Origin: Achromobacter arsenitoxydans SY8
GTDB taxonomy: Bacteria > Pseudomonadota > Gammaproteobacteria > Burkholderiales > Burkholderiaceae_B
Assembly: GCF_000236785.1 (NCBI RefSeq)
Contig: NZ_AGUF01000068.1
Coordinates: 1 to 64,000 of the forward strand
DNA length: 64,000 nucleotides
Direction of reading: 5' to 3'
Shown here: positions 33,227-41,895 of the stretch, piece by piece
Numbering within the stretch: the first letter of the stretch is position 1
Layout of the letters: each line of letters begins with the position of its first letter
Position numbers and translations under genes: made by a program
Notes under the pieces: model-generated
Seen by the model: the letters and a program-made list of their open reading frames with translations, nothing else
Told to the model about the DNA's origin: nothing
The model's database searches: none

Positions 33227-34807
33227 TCAGGGCGGCGCCCCGCCCGCCCAGAGCGTCACTCGGTCGCGCCCGTCCTGCTTGGACTGATACAGAGCCTGGT
33301 CCGCGCATTTGATGACCGCCTGCGGCGACTCGCCGTCGCGCGGCCATAGCGCCACGCCGACCGACACGGTCACATGGCCAACGCCGTCCGGCATCGGCTT
33401 TTTCGCAACCGCCGCCCGGATCCGCTCGGCCGCCAGCATGGGGCCCTGCGGTGCGGATGCAGGCACGACCACCACGAATTCCTCGCCGCCGATGCGAAAG
33501 GGCAAGTCTTCCGGCCTCAGGTTGTCCTGCAGCGTCCGGGCCATCGCGATCAGAACCTTGTCGCCGGCCGGATGGCCATGGACATCGTTGACCTGTTTGA
33601 AGTGGTCCAGGTCAAGCGCAATCACCGCAAACGGCGTGCCGGCGGCCACCAGTTCGTCGATGCGCTCGCGCAAGGCGCGGCGGTTCATCAGCCCTGTCAT
33701 GGGGTCCGTCATCGACTCCGTGTTCAGACGCCCCACCTCGTCGCGATGCTGCGCCAGGGTGTCCGCCAGCGCCTGCCGCAACGTCTCGGCCTCGTGGTAC
33801 CAGGTCTTCCGGGTGCTGGCCTTCAGCGCCTGATCACTCGCCGGCTCCGCGCTGGCAAGCGCGCCTGTCAGCCGGGTCAACGGCCGGGCGATGGCATACG
33901 CGCAGGCGCAGACCAGTAACAAAGTCAGCGCCACTGCCGGAACGGCGAGCAGCAGCGATTCGCCCAACAGGGCTTTTAGGGGCGAAAGCGCATGCTCCAG
34001 CGGACGCTGCACCACCACCGCCCAATTTCCCTTGATCAGCGGAACATAGCCGGCCAGCACCGGTTCCCCGGACGGGTCCAGGACTTGCGCGGCGCCCGGC
34101 CCCGCGGTCGGCGAGATATTGGGCGTGACCGAGCTGACCACTTCCGCGTCCGCGCCCGTGGCGTTGTGCCGGTATAGCACCTGGCCCGCCACGTTCACGA
34201 GATAGACGGATGTGCCGTCGGCATAGGCATGCTGACCGATCAGCCGGTCCAGGCCGCTGCCGCGCTCCAGCACGACGATGGCCGCAAGATAGCCCGCGGG
34301 CGCGCCCTGCCCGCCCGCGACGGGCTCCACCAGCGTCAGCGTCGTCTGCCGGGTGCCCGGCAGGCAGCAAGGGCTGACCCAGTAGCCCGCCCGCAGTTCG
34401 CGCACGCCCAGGTCACCAAGCTTCGTGATGGCGGCAAGCTGCGGCAGGCCGCCGTCCGACCGCCCCGTCACGCGTCCGTCGGCGTCGGCCAGCAGCACGG
34501 CGGTGACGCCCTCGATCCTGGCCGCGGTGAGCGACAATTCGGCTTCGAGCGTATCGGGCGCGCCGGCCGCGTGCAGGATGCGGCCTGCACTGGCGGTCAA
34601 TTGCCTGTCCGCAGCCTGGATATACAGGTTGATGACGTCGGCCAGTTTCTGCGCGTAGGCCAGATTGGATTCAAGCGTGTTCTTGACCGCCTGCGTCTTC
34701 TGCACCTGATATCCGGCATACATCGCATTGAAAAAGCCGACGGCCACGCTCAGCACCGCCAGCGAGATCAGCACGGTCAACAAGCGCACTTTGCGTTCTT
34801 TTGCCAT
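33227..34807 (-). CDS. Membrane diguanylate cyclase with periplasmic sensor domain
   Basis: A 526-aa GGDEF protein. A transmembrane helix lies at about residues 9-30 (LTVLISLAVLSVAVGFFNAMYAGY). A periplasmic Cache-like domain covers about residues 35-275 (GRILHAAGAPDTLEAELSLTAARI; GYLAAIVVLERG; GQHAYADGTSVYLVN). A second helix lies at about 280-305 (LLLAVPAVALTLLLVCACAYAIA). The GGDEF domain begins at MTDPMTGLMNRRAL, with active site FRIGGEEFVVVV, so it should make cyclic di-GMP. The inhibitory site RxxD is not obvious. AGGGG precedes the ATG. It is monocistronic and convergent with the LysR gene. Confidence 0.92.
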   Translation of the reverse strand: MAKERKVRLLTVLISLAVLSVAVGFFNAMYAGYQVQKTQAVKNTLESNLAYAQKLADVINLYIQAADRQLTASAGRILHAAGAPDTLEAELSLTAARIEGVTAVLLADADGRVTGRSDGGLPQLAAITKLGDLGVRELRAGYWVSPCCLPGTRQTTLTLVEPVAGGQGAPAGYLAAIVVLERGSGLDRLIGQHAYADGTSVYLVNVAGQVLYRHNATGADAEVVSSVTPNISPTAGPGAAQVLDPSGEPVLAGYVPLIKGNWAVVVQRPLEHALSPLKALLGESLLLAVPAVALTLLLVCACAYAIARPLTRLTGALASAEPASDQALKASTRKTWYHEAETLRQALADTLAQHRDEVGRLNTESMTDPMTGLMNRRALRERIDELVAAGTPFAVIALDLDHFKQVNDVHGHPAGDKVLIAMARTLQDNLRPEDLPFRIGGEEFVVVVPASAPQGPMLAAERIRAAVAKKPMPDGVGHVTVSVGVALWPRDGESPQAVIKCADQALYQSKQDGRDRVTLWAGGAPP

Positions 34808-34869
34808 GATTCCCCTGGACCTGCCGGAAAAACGCAGAATACCGAACTATCTTTTCGTTTTCCAGGATT

Positions 34870-35388
34870 TCACTGTGCCGCCGCGGCCGGCAAGCGCAAT
34901 GCCACGCGCCGCTGCGCGGGCAGGCCATGCGCCGCCTCGGCAGCCAGCACGTCCGCCAGCCGCGAACCGGGCGGCGCATCCGCTTCCCGGAAGCCCAGCC
35001 GCGCATACCAGGGCGCGTTCCAGGGAAGGTCGCGGAAGGTGGTCAAGGTGACGGCGGACAGGCCCGCGGCGCGCGCATGCTGGCAGGCTGCGCGCATGAG
35101 CCGTCCGCCGATGCCCATCTGCTGATGGCCTGCGTCCACGGCCAGCTCCCAGATATGCAGTTCATCGCCGCAGACTTCGGCATCGACAAAGCCGCACAGC
35201 GCCCCCGACTGCGCCTGCGCGACCCAGACGGTTCGCTGCGCAATCAGCCGCTGGTGCGTGGCCACAGGCAGCACGCCGTCGCCGGCAATCCATTCCAGCC
35301 CGGCGACAGAGCGGAACAGATCGGCCGCGGACGATTCAATCGCGGGCAGCAGCGCGGCGTCTTCCGGGCGGGCGAGACGGATCAGCAT
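34870..35388 (-). CDS. GNAT-family N-acetyltransferase
   Basis: A 172-aa acetyltransferase. It begins MLIRLARPEDAALLPAIESS, typical of GNAT proteins, and has the acetyl-CoA-binding motif A in LAVDAGHQQMGIGGRLMRAAC (Q/R-x-x-G-x-G/A) at about residues 87-106. Motif B (AWYARLGFREAD) follows. The acceptor substrate is unknown. It stands alone between the diguanylate cyclase and the metallophosphoesterase, 62 bp upstream of the cyclase start on the same strand. Confidence 0.88.
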   Translation of the reverse strand: MLIRLARPEDAALLPAIESSAADLFRSVAGLEWIAGDGVLPVATHQRLIAQRTVWVAQAQSGALCGFVDAEVCGDELHIWELAVDAGHQQMGIGGRLMRAACQHARAAGLSAVTLTTFRDLPWNAPWYARLGFREADAPPGSRLADVLAAEAAHGLPAQRRVALRLPAAAAQ

Positions 35389-35661
35389 GGGATGGACGGC
35401 TCCGAAGTTCTGGCGGCTGGGATTCTACGACGCGCGGAGTCATGCCGTGTCTTCAACCGCATATTCATGCGGCTCATCTGCCCCGCAAGCGCGCGCTGCA
35501 CGCCACGGCGGACCGCCCGCGCACCATAGGCGATCCCTGTCACCGAACCTTCGCGCGATCCGGTGTCTAATCACCGCTCTCTCGCGGGATATGCCGCGAT
35601 GGTCTTCGCAGCGAATGCGGCCATCGCGGCCCGAACAACAACGACCCTCAGGATTTCGCAC

Positions 35662-36786
35662 GTGTTTCATGTCATCGCAGGCCTCATCGCGCTGTACGTC
35701 ATCTGGCGCTTCGTCCGGCCGCTGAAATGGCCCGCCGCCGCAAAAATGCTGTTGGCGGCCCTGCTGCTGCTTGCAGCGGAGCACCACCTCATCACCCGCA
35801 ACTTCTTCGGCACGATGGCCTCGCCGGAAGTGCCGGGTCCGGTACTGATGACGCTGGGCTGGGCGTTCGGCGCCCTGATTCTGCTGGCCATCTTCCTGTT
35901 CGTGACGGACTTGGCGGGCCTGGCCCTGTCGGCGTTTTCGCGCAGCCGCGGGCGCGCATTGCTTTCGTGCGCGCGCCTGCGGGCGGGCCTGGCCTGCGCC
36001 GCCGTGGCCCTGTCCGCGCTGGGCGTATGGCAGGCCGTGCGCGTGCCCGACGTCAAGACGATCGAGGTCGCCCTGCCCGGCCTGCCGCGGGCATACGACG
36101 GCTTTCGCATCGTCCACCTGACCGACCTGCACGCCAGCCGGCTGTTGCAGGCGGACTGGATGCGGGCTGTCGTGTCCAAGACCAATGCGCTCAACCCGGA
36201 CCTGACCCTGATCACCGGCGACCTGGTCGACGGCACGCCCGAAGCCCGCGCCAATGACGTGCTGCCCCTGCGCGACCTGCGCGCCCCGCACGGCGTGGTC
36301 GCGATCCCTGGCAATCACGAGTACTACGCCGACTATGTCGGCTGGCTGAAGGCCTTCGAGCAGCTAGGCCTGCGCATGCTGCTCAATGAGCACATCACCA
36401 TCGAACGCGACGGCCAGCCCCTGGTGCTGGCCGGCATCACAGACAGCGCGGCGGCGCGCGGCGGCCAGCCGTTGCCGGACATCGCCGCGGCCATGGCGGG
36501 CGTGCCGCCGTCGGCCAGCGTGATCCTGCTGAGCCACCGGCCGGTGGGCGCCGCGAAGCACGCAAAGGCGGGCGCGGACCTCCAGCTGTCCGGCCATACG
36601 CACGGCGGGCAGATCCTGGGGCCTCATCTGCTGACGCAATTGGCCAATGAGGGCTACGTGTCCGGCATGTACCAAGTGGACGGCATGCAGCTCTACGTGA
36701 GCAATGGCGCGGGCCTGTGGCCCGGCTTTCCCATCCGGCTGGGCCGGCCCTCGGAGATCACGCAGATCGTGCTGCGCGCGGGCTGA
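35662..36786 (+). CDS. Membrane-anchored metallophosphoesterase (YkuE-like)
   Basis: A 374-aa protein with about four N-terminal transmembrane helices (VFHVIAGLIALYVIWRF; MLLAALLLLAAEHHL; LGWAFGALILLAIFLFV; LACAAVALSALGVW). A calcineurin-like phosphoesterase domain follows from about residue 140: IVHLTDLHAS, LITGDLVDGT, AIPGNHEYY, SHRPVG and LSGHTHGGQ. YkuE-type members act on lipid-linked or cell-envelope phosphate esters; the substrate here is unknown. The frame runs up to a GTG at 35563. I chose the GTG at 35662 because AGGA stands eight bases upstream and the protein then starts with its first membrane helix. Start confidence is moderate. Confidence 0.83.
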   Translation: MFHVIAGLIALYVIWRFVRPLKWPAAAKMLLAALLLLAAEHHLITRNFFGTMASPEVPGPVLMTLGWAFGALILLAIFLFVTDLAGLALSAFSRSRGRALLSCARLRAGLACAAVALSALGVWQAVRVPDVKTIEVALPGLPRAYDGFRIVHLTDLHASRLLQADWMRAVVSKTNALNPDLTLITGDLVDGTPEARANDVLPLRDLRAPHGVVAIPGNHEYYADYVGWLKAFEQLGLRMLLNEHITIERDGQPLVLAGITDSAAARGGQPLPDIAAAMAGVPPSASVILLSHRPVGAAKHAKAGADLQLSGHTHGGQILGPHLLTQLANEGYVSGMYQVDGMQLYVSNGAGLWPGFPIRLGRPSEITQIVLRAG

Positions 36787-36813
36787 GCGTCGCGCATCTG
36801 CCACGGCGGCGCG

Positions 36814-36843
36814 TTGACAAGCGCCGCCGCGCTGACTTAGCAT
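36814..36843 (+). promoter_or_regulatory. Sigma-70-type promoter for RNA-repair operon
   Basis: TTGACA (36814-36819), 18-bp spacer, TAGCAT (36838-36843). The -35 hexamer is a perfect match. Transcription from here would leave a leader of about 240 bases before the ligase ATG. Confidence 0.55.
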
Positions 36844-36922
36844 TCGGGCCTGCTTTACAAACCCCTCTTCTTTTTGGGTGCAACCGTGTCCGCCATTCGT
36901 CAAATCGCCTGAACGCCGACGA

Positions 36923-36937
36923 GTACCATCCTGGTAC
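36923..36937. repeat. Perfect inverted repeat in RNA-repair operon leader
   Basis: GTACCA-TCC-TGGTAC, 6-bp arms and a 3-bp centre, downstream of the predicted promoter and 155 bp before the ligase start. It could be an operator or a small RNA hairpin. The remaining 305 bp between metallophosphoesterase and ligase show no other structure. Confidence 0.5.
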
Positions 36938-37091
36938 CGTGGTCAGCCTGCCCGCATCCGCTGCTCGACGCCATGTAATGAGCACACCCCCCGCCTGGCA
37001 GGCGCGGTTCCAGGAAGCGCAACACCTCCCACCCCCGCTTCCCCCCCGTAAGACTTCGTCGTCGGCTTTTCCCATCTGCTGGAGAAGACTC

Positions 37092-37970
37092 ATGACGCTG
37101 GATTTCTGCGCCTACGCGCAATCGCTGGACCTTTACCGATACCCCCGCACGCCCCACCTGGAAGGCTCCCGCCTGCAAGATGGGGACGAGGGCCATGGCC
37201 ACGTGCCCTACCGCAAACTCGCGGGCCAGACGCTCGTCGTCGAAGAAAAGCTGGACGGCGCCAACACCGGCATCAGCTTCAGCCCCTCGGGCGAACTGCT
37301 GCTGCAATCCCGCGGCCATTATCTGGTCGGCGGCGGCCGCGAGCGGCAGTTCAGCTTCATCAAGTCCTGGGCCGCCGCCCACGCGGACTGGCTGCTGGAA
37401 CGGCTGGAAGACCGCTATGTGATGTACGGCGAAACACTGTCGAAGAAGCACTCCGTGTTCTACGACGCCCTGCCGCATCACTTTTTCGAGTTCGACGTGC
37501 TGGACCGCCGCACGGGCGATTTCCTGTCGACAGACGCGCGCCGCGCGCTGCTGGCCGATGGCCCGGTGCTGTCGGTTCCCGTGCTGTACCAAGGCGCGGC
37601 GCCGGCGCGGCTGGGGGACCTGAAGGCGCTGCTCAAGCCATCGCTGGCCAAGACGGCCGGCTGGCGCGAGGCGTTCGAAGCGACCGTGCTGCGCGAAGGC
37701 CACGACCTGGCGCGCGCCTGGAAGCAGTGCGACAAATCGGACCTGTCGGAAGGCCTCTACATCAAGGCCGAGGCGGACGGCAAGACCGTCGCCCGCTACA
37801 AATGGGTGCGCCGCGATTTCGTGCAGGCCATCCTGGATTCGGACATGCACCATTCCGAGCAGCCCTATGTGCCCAACCTGCTAGCGGACGGCGTCGACCT
37901 GTATGCGCCGCGCCTGGCGCTGGACTGGGACACGTTGCGCGCCGCCACTGACACCGGGGAGTCATCATGA
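37092..37970 (+). CDS. RNA ligase family protein (Rnl-like)
   Basis: A 292-aa nucleotidyltransferase-type ligase. The nucleophile lysine is in VVEEKLDGANTGISF (K53, motif I KxDG). Then come DRYVMYGETLSKKHSVFYDALP (motif III-like), FFEFDVLD (motif IIIa) and SEGLYIKAE (motif IV). KTVARYKWVRRDF (motif V) follows. GGAG nine bases before the ATG fixes the start; an in-frame extension upstream is unlike the family. It would adenylylate itself and seal 3'-OH/5'-phosphate RNA ends. Its ATGA overlap with the HD-kinase gene makes a repair pair: the second enzyme heals ends, this one seals them. Confidence 0.88.
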   Translation: MTLDFCAYAQSLDLYRYPRTPHLEGSRLQDGDEGHGHVPYRKLAGQTLVVEEKLDGANTGISFSPSGELLLQSRGHYLVGGGRERQFSFIKSWAAAHADWLLERLEDRYVMYGETLSKKHSVFYDALPHHFFEFDVLDRRTGDFLSTDARRALLADGPVLSVPVLYQGAAPARLGDLKALLKPSLAKTAGWREAFEATVLREGHDLARAWKQCDKSDLSEGLYIKAEADGKTVARYKWVRRDFVQAILDSDMHHSEQPYVPNLLADGVDLYAPRLALDWDTLRAATDTGESS

Positions 37971-39103
37971 AGTACGAACAAATGCGGGCGCTGGCGCCCG
38001 CCCCGGGCCAGGACCCGGACTACGCGGCGTGCCTGGCGGCATTCCCCGCGCTGGAATTGGCCAAGACCACGCCGCAGGATCCGCGCTATCACGGCGAGGG
38101 CGACGTGTGGACGCATACGCGCATGGTGGTGGACGCACTGCTGGCGCTGCCGCAGTACCAGGCAGCGTCGCGCGCCGACCAGGAAATCGTGTTCCTGGCC
38201 GCGCTGCTGCATGACGTGGCCAAGCACAGCACCACGGTGGTGGATCCGGTCACGGGCGCCATCGGCCAGCCAGGACATTCGCGCAAGGGCGCCATCGACG
38301 CGCGCATTGCGCTGTGGGACGCGGGCGCGCCGTTCGCCGTGCGCGAAGCCATATGCCGGCTAATCGCCACGCACCAGGTGCCGTTCTTCGCGCTGGAAGG
38401 CTCGCGCCGGGGCAAGTCGCCGGAGTTCATCGCGCGCGAATTGTCCTGGCAACTGAGCGTGCCGCTCCTGGCGATGCTGGCCGAAGCCGACATGCGCGGC
38501 CGCATCTGCCCGGACGCCGGCCGGGTGCTGGACAACATCGCCCTCTTTTGCGAACTGGCGCGCGAAGACGGCTGCTTCGGCCAGCCCCGCGCCTTCGCCG
38601 ACGCGCACACCGCCGTCAGCTATTTTCGCGGCGCCGACGTGCATCCCGACTACGCGCTGTTCCAGGAGCCGGGGTCGCGCGTCATCGTGATGTCGGGCCT
38701 GCCGGCATCCGGCAAAAATACCTGGGTTGAGGCCAACCATCCTGACCTGCCCGTGATTTCGTTCGACGACGCGCGGGAAGAGCTGGGCCTGCGCCACGGC
38801 AAGAACGAAGGCATGGTGGCGCACCTGGCGATAGACCGCGCCAAGGCGTTGCTGCGGGCTCGGGCGCCGTTCGTGTGGAACGCCACCAACCTCAGCGAGT
38901 TGATGCGAAAAAAGACGCTGGACCTGCTGTACGCCTACCAGGCCGAGGTGGAACTGGTCTACCTGGAAAAGCCGCGTGCCGAATTGCTGCGCCGCAATGC
39001 CCGCCGCGACACGTCCTTGTCCAACAAGACGCTGACCGGCATGCTGCACCGCTGGGACCTGCCGCTGCCCACTGAAGCGCACTGCGTCTCGTACGCGGTG
39101 TAG
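37967..39103 (+). CDS. HD-Pnk: HD phosphoesterase fused to 5'-polynucleotide kinase
   Basis: A 378-aa two-domain end-healing enzyme. The N-terminal HD domain (about residues 35-215) has WTHTRMVV (H50), FLAALLHDVAKHST (H82-D83) and IATHQVP (H136). The C-terminal kinase has a P-loop, VMSGLPASGKNTW (residues 241-253), then ISFDDAREELG and FVWNATNLS. The order matches the HD-Pnk enzyme described from Runella slithyformis, which removes 2',3'-phosphates and phosphorylates 5'-OH ends. It starts within the ligase stop (ATGA), so both are co-translated. Together they could repair RNA cut by ribotoxins, which is inference. Confidence 0.88.
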   Translation: MKYEQMRALAPAPGQDPDYAACLAAFPALELAKTTPQDPRYHGEGDVWTHTRMVVDALLALPQYQAASRADQEIVFLAALLHDVAKHSTTVVDPVTGAIGQPGHSRKGAIDARIALWDAGAPFAVREAICRLIATHQVPFFALEGSRRGKSPEFIARELSWQLSVPLLAMLAEADMRGRICPDAGRVLDNIALFCELAREDGCFGQPRAFADAHTAVSYFRGADVHPDYALFQEPGSRVIVMSGLPASGKNTWVEANHPDLPVISFDDAREELGLRHGKNEGMVAHLAIDRAKALLRARAPFVWNATNLSELMRKKTLDLLYAYQAEVELVYLEKPRAELLRRNARRDTSLSNKTLTGMLHRWDLPLPTEAHCVSYAV

Positions 39104-39109
39104 CTCAGT

Positions 39110-40009
39110 TCAGGCCGCCCCAGGCGCCAGCATGCTGTCGCGCAAGCGCAGCACCGTCGCGCACGACGTATCGCGATGCGTCACCAGCGACAGCGACAGG
39201 GCGCCGTTCGCGTCGGCGTCGGTCAGCTGCACAAAGGCCACGTGCGGCGTGGAATAGGCGCGCGTCACGCCCGGCACCAGCGCCACCCCCATGCCGCTGG
39301 CCACCAGGCTGACCAGCGTCTGCACCTGGATCGCCTCCTGGCTGATGCGCGGCGAAAAACCCGCCTTGTGGCACAGCGCCAGGGTCACGCCGTTCAGCCC
39401 GGGCACCTTGGCGGGCGAGTACTGCACAAAGTTCTCGGAACGCATGCGCTCCAGGGCAATCGGGCCGGCGGCCGCCAGCGGATGCGCGGCGGGCACCGCC
39501 AGGATCAGGTCGTCGCGCTCCACCACCCAGGAGTCCAGCGCGCTGTCTTCGGCCAGGGGCCCGCGCACCAGGCCCGCGTCGATCTCATTGGCGTGCAGCA
39601 TCGCCACCAGCCCGACCGTGCTGTCTTCGCGCAGATCCAGCTGCACATCGGGATACTGCGCGCGGAACGCCGGCAGGCATCGCGGCAGCAGCATATAGGT
39701 GGCGGAACCCACGAAGCCCAGCCGCAGCGTGCCCCATTCGCCCAGGGCCACGCGGCGGGCGGCCTGACGCGCCTGGTCGGTATGAAACAGCGCGCGGCGG
39801 GCGTCGGCCATCAGGGCATCCCCGGCGGGCGTCGTGGTCACGCCCTTGGCGCCCCGCACCAGCAGCGGCACGCCCACGGCATGCTCGAGCTTCTGGATGG
39901 ACACCGACAGCGCGGGCTGCGCAATGTGCAGCGCGTCGGCGGCGCGCCGGTAGCTCCCCAGCTCGGCGATGGTGATGAACTGCCGTAGCTGCCGCAAATC
40001 TATAGCCAT
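39110..40009 (-). CDS. LysR-family transcriptional regulator of the CoA-transferase operon
   Basis: A 299-aa LysR protein. The start MAIDLRQLRQFITIAELGSY was taken with GGA seven bases upstream; the frame continues 26 codons further into the divergent gene's promoter. The helix-turn-helix is RRAADALHIAQPALSVSIQKLEHAVG. The effector domain (TLRLGFVGSATYMLLPRCLPAFRAQYPDVQLDLRED) resembles regulators of aromatic-acid catabolism. It is divergent from the CoA-transferase, MaoC and Bug-receptor genes, the usual position of their regulator. Its 3' end is 6 bp from the convergent HD-Pnk gene. Confidence 0.92.
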   Translation of the reverse strand: MAIDLRQLRQFITIAELGSYRRAADALHIAQPALSVSIQKLEHAVGVPLLVRGAKGVTTTPAGDALMADARRALFHTDQARQAARRVALGEWGTLRLGFVGSATYMLLPRCLPAFRAQYPDVQLDLREDSTVGLVAMLHANEIDAGLVRGPLAEDSALDSWVVERDDLILAVPAAHPLAAAGPIALERMRSENFVQYSPAKVPGLNGVTLALCHKAGFSPRISQEAIQVQTLVSLVASGMGVALVPGVTRAYSTPHVAFVQLTDADANGALSLSLVTHRDTSCATVLRLRDSMLAPGAA

Positions 40010-40080
40010 AACAAATTCCATATCGAGCAATACCGAAGCCATATTAGACGGGTATGTCTGGCGCCGATAGGATTTCCGGC

Positions 40081-41328
40081 ATGACATCCTTTCCCTCCCC
40101 TGGCGCCGGCGCGCTGGACGGCGTCCGCGTGCTGGACCTGACGTCCGTGGTGTTTGGCCCCTATGCCTCGCAAATCCTTGCCGACTACGGCGCCGACGTG
40201 ATCAAGGTCGAGGCCCCCGCCGGCGATTCGACCCGCCGCACAGGGCCGTCCCAGGAACCCGGCCTGTCCGCGATTTTCCTGGGCCTGAACCGCAACAAGC
40301 GCAGCATCGTGCTGGACCTGAAGCAGGCGCAGGCGCGGCAGGCGCTGCTGACGATGGTGGACCAGGCCGACGTCCTGATGCACAGCATGCGTCCGGCCAA
40401 GATGGCCGCGCTGGGACTGGACCCGGCCACGCTGTGTGCGCGCAACCCCAGGCTGGTCTATGCCGGCCTGTACGGCTTCGGCGAAGGCGGCGCCTACGAC
40501 GGCCGGCCCGCCTACGACGACATCATCCAGGGCCTGTCGGGCTTTGCCGACCTGGTCGGCCGCCAGACCGGCGCGCCGCGCTACCTGCCCACCGTGGCCG
40601 CCGACAAGACCTGCGGCCTCATCGCCGCGCATGCAATCCTGGCCGCCCTGTTCCAGCGGTCGCGCACCGGCACGGGCCAACAGCTGGAAGTTCCCATGTT
40701 CGAGAGCATGGCGTCGTTCGCGCTGGTCGAGCACTATTACGGCCGGCACCTGGCCGACCAGCCCGGCGACGCCGGCTATCCACGCGTGCTGACACCCTGG
40801 CGCAGGCCGTGCCAGACCGCAGACGGCCACGTCTGCCTGATGCCCTATACCGACGCGCATTGGCGCGACTTCTTCACGGCCGCCGGCCGCCCCGACCTGG
40901 CGCAGGATCCGCGCTTTGCCGACATCTCCGCGCGCACCCGCAACATCGAGACGCTCTACGAACTGCAGGCCGGGATCGTCGCCGCGCACGACACCGCGCA
41001 CTGGCTGGCCCTGTGCGAACGGCTGGAGATTCCCGCCGCGCCCGTCAACCGGCTGCAGGACCTGGAAACCGATCCGCACCTGCAGAGCGTGGACTTCTTC
41101 GTACCGCTGGAAAGCGCGTCCGGCAGCCGCTACCGCTTTCCCCGCAACCCGGTGCGCCTGGCGCAGTCCCATGTGCCGCCCGCCATGCCCCCGCGCCTGG
41201 GCGAACACACGCAGGACGTGCTGCGCCAGGCCGGCCTTGCGCCCGCCGACATCGCGGCGCTGCTGGAAACCGGTGCGGCCCGCGACGCCTCCGACCTTAA
41301 TCCCGACAACCGCAAGGACCCCGCATGA
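40081..41328 (+). CDS. CaiB/BaiF family CoA-transferase
   Basis: A 415-aa class III CoA-transferase. It opens with ALDGVRVLDLTSVVFGPYASQILADYGADVIKVEAP, the family's first conserved block. LFLGLNRNKRSIVLDLKQ-type and PAYDDIIQGLSGFADLVG segments follow, the latter holding the expected catalytic-Asp region. It moves CoA between carboxylic acids. The ATG at 40081 has AGGA upstream; a nine-codon longer frame is possible. It overlaps the MaoC gene by 4 bp (ATGA). The MaoC partner and Bug receptor suggest uptake and activation of a dicarboxylic or hydroxy acid. Confidence 0.92.
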   Translation: MTSFPSPGAGALDGVRVLDLTSVVFGPYASQILADYGADVIKVEAPAGDSTRRTGPSQEPGLSAIFLGLNRNKRSIVLDLKQAQARQALLTMVDQADVLMHSMRPAKMAALGLDPATLCARNPRLVYAGLYGFGEGGAYDGRPAYDDIIQGLSGFADLVGRQTGAPRYLPTVAADKTCGLIAAHAILAALFQRSRTGTGQQLEVPMFESMASFALVEHYYGRHLADQPGDAGYPRVLTPWRRPCQTADGHVCLMPYTDAHWRDFFTAAGRPDLAQDPRFADISARTRNIETLYELQAGIVAAHDTAHWLALCERLEIPAAPVNRLQDLETDPHLQSVDFFVPLESASGSRYRFPRNPVRLAQSHVPPAMPPRLGEHTQDVLRQAGLAPADIAALLETGAARDASDLNPDNRKDPA

Positions 41329-41804
41329 CCCAGGACAGCACCCCTCAAGGCATTGCCCGGCTCGGCCAGGGCTACTACTGGCAGGACCTCGTCGTCGGCC
41401 AGCGCTTCCATACGTTCCGCCGCACGGTCACCGAGACCGACATCGTCAATTTCATCAGCGTCACGGGCATGCTGGAAACGATCTTCATCGACGCGACTTA
41501 TGCCCACGGCGCCATCCAGGGGCGGCCCGCCCCGGGCGCCCTGACCTACGGCCTGATCGAAGGCCTGATCATGCAGGGCATGGTGCAGGGCACGGGTCTT
41601 GCGCTGCTGGAAGTCCACAAGAAGATGCTGGCGCCCGTGGTGGCCGGCGACACCATCTGGGCCGAGATAGAAGTAACGGGCGTGCGCCCGACCTCGCAGC
41701 ACAATCGCGCGGTCGTCACGTCCGCCATCGAGGTCCGCAACCAGCACGGCAAACCCGTGATGGCCTACACGGCCACCCGCATGCTGGCCGGCAGGCCGGA
41801 CTGA
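41325..41804 (+). CDS. MaoC-like acyl-CoA dehydratase
   Basis: A 159-aa hot-dog-fold protein: YWQDLVVGQRFHTFRRTVTETDIVNFISVTGM, then PAPGALTYGLIEGLIMQGMVQGTGLALLEVHKKMLAPVVAGDTIWAEIEV. The order fits MaoC-type (R)-specific hydratases, also close to mesaconyl-CoA hydratase-type enzymes. It would add or remove water on the CoA ester made by the preceding CoA-transferase, with which it overlaps by 4 bp. Substrate not determined. Confidence 0.9.
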   Translation: MTQDSTPQGIARLGQGYYWQDLVVGQRFHTFRRTVTETDIVNFISVTGMLETIFIDATYAHGAIQGRPAPGALTYGLIEGLIMQGMVQGTGLALLEVHKKMLAPVVAGDTIWAEIEVTGVRPTSQHNRAVVTSAIEVRNQHGKPVMAYTATRMLAGRPD

Positions 41805-41895
41805 ACCCGCATCCGTCGGCAAAGCGCCCCGCGCAGAGGGCGACGCCGGCGGCTTGCGTTTCGCAGTACCCATAACAGCACAAGGAGACAAAACC

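Noticed and set aside
36984..37016. A sigma-54-like promoter (TGGCAG...) before the RNA ligase gene
   Set aside because: The -12 element has the wrong spacing and bases. The sigma-70-type hexamers upstream are a better explanation.
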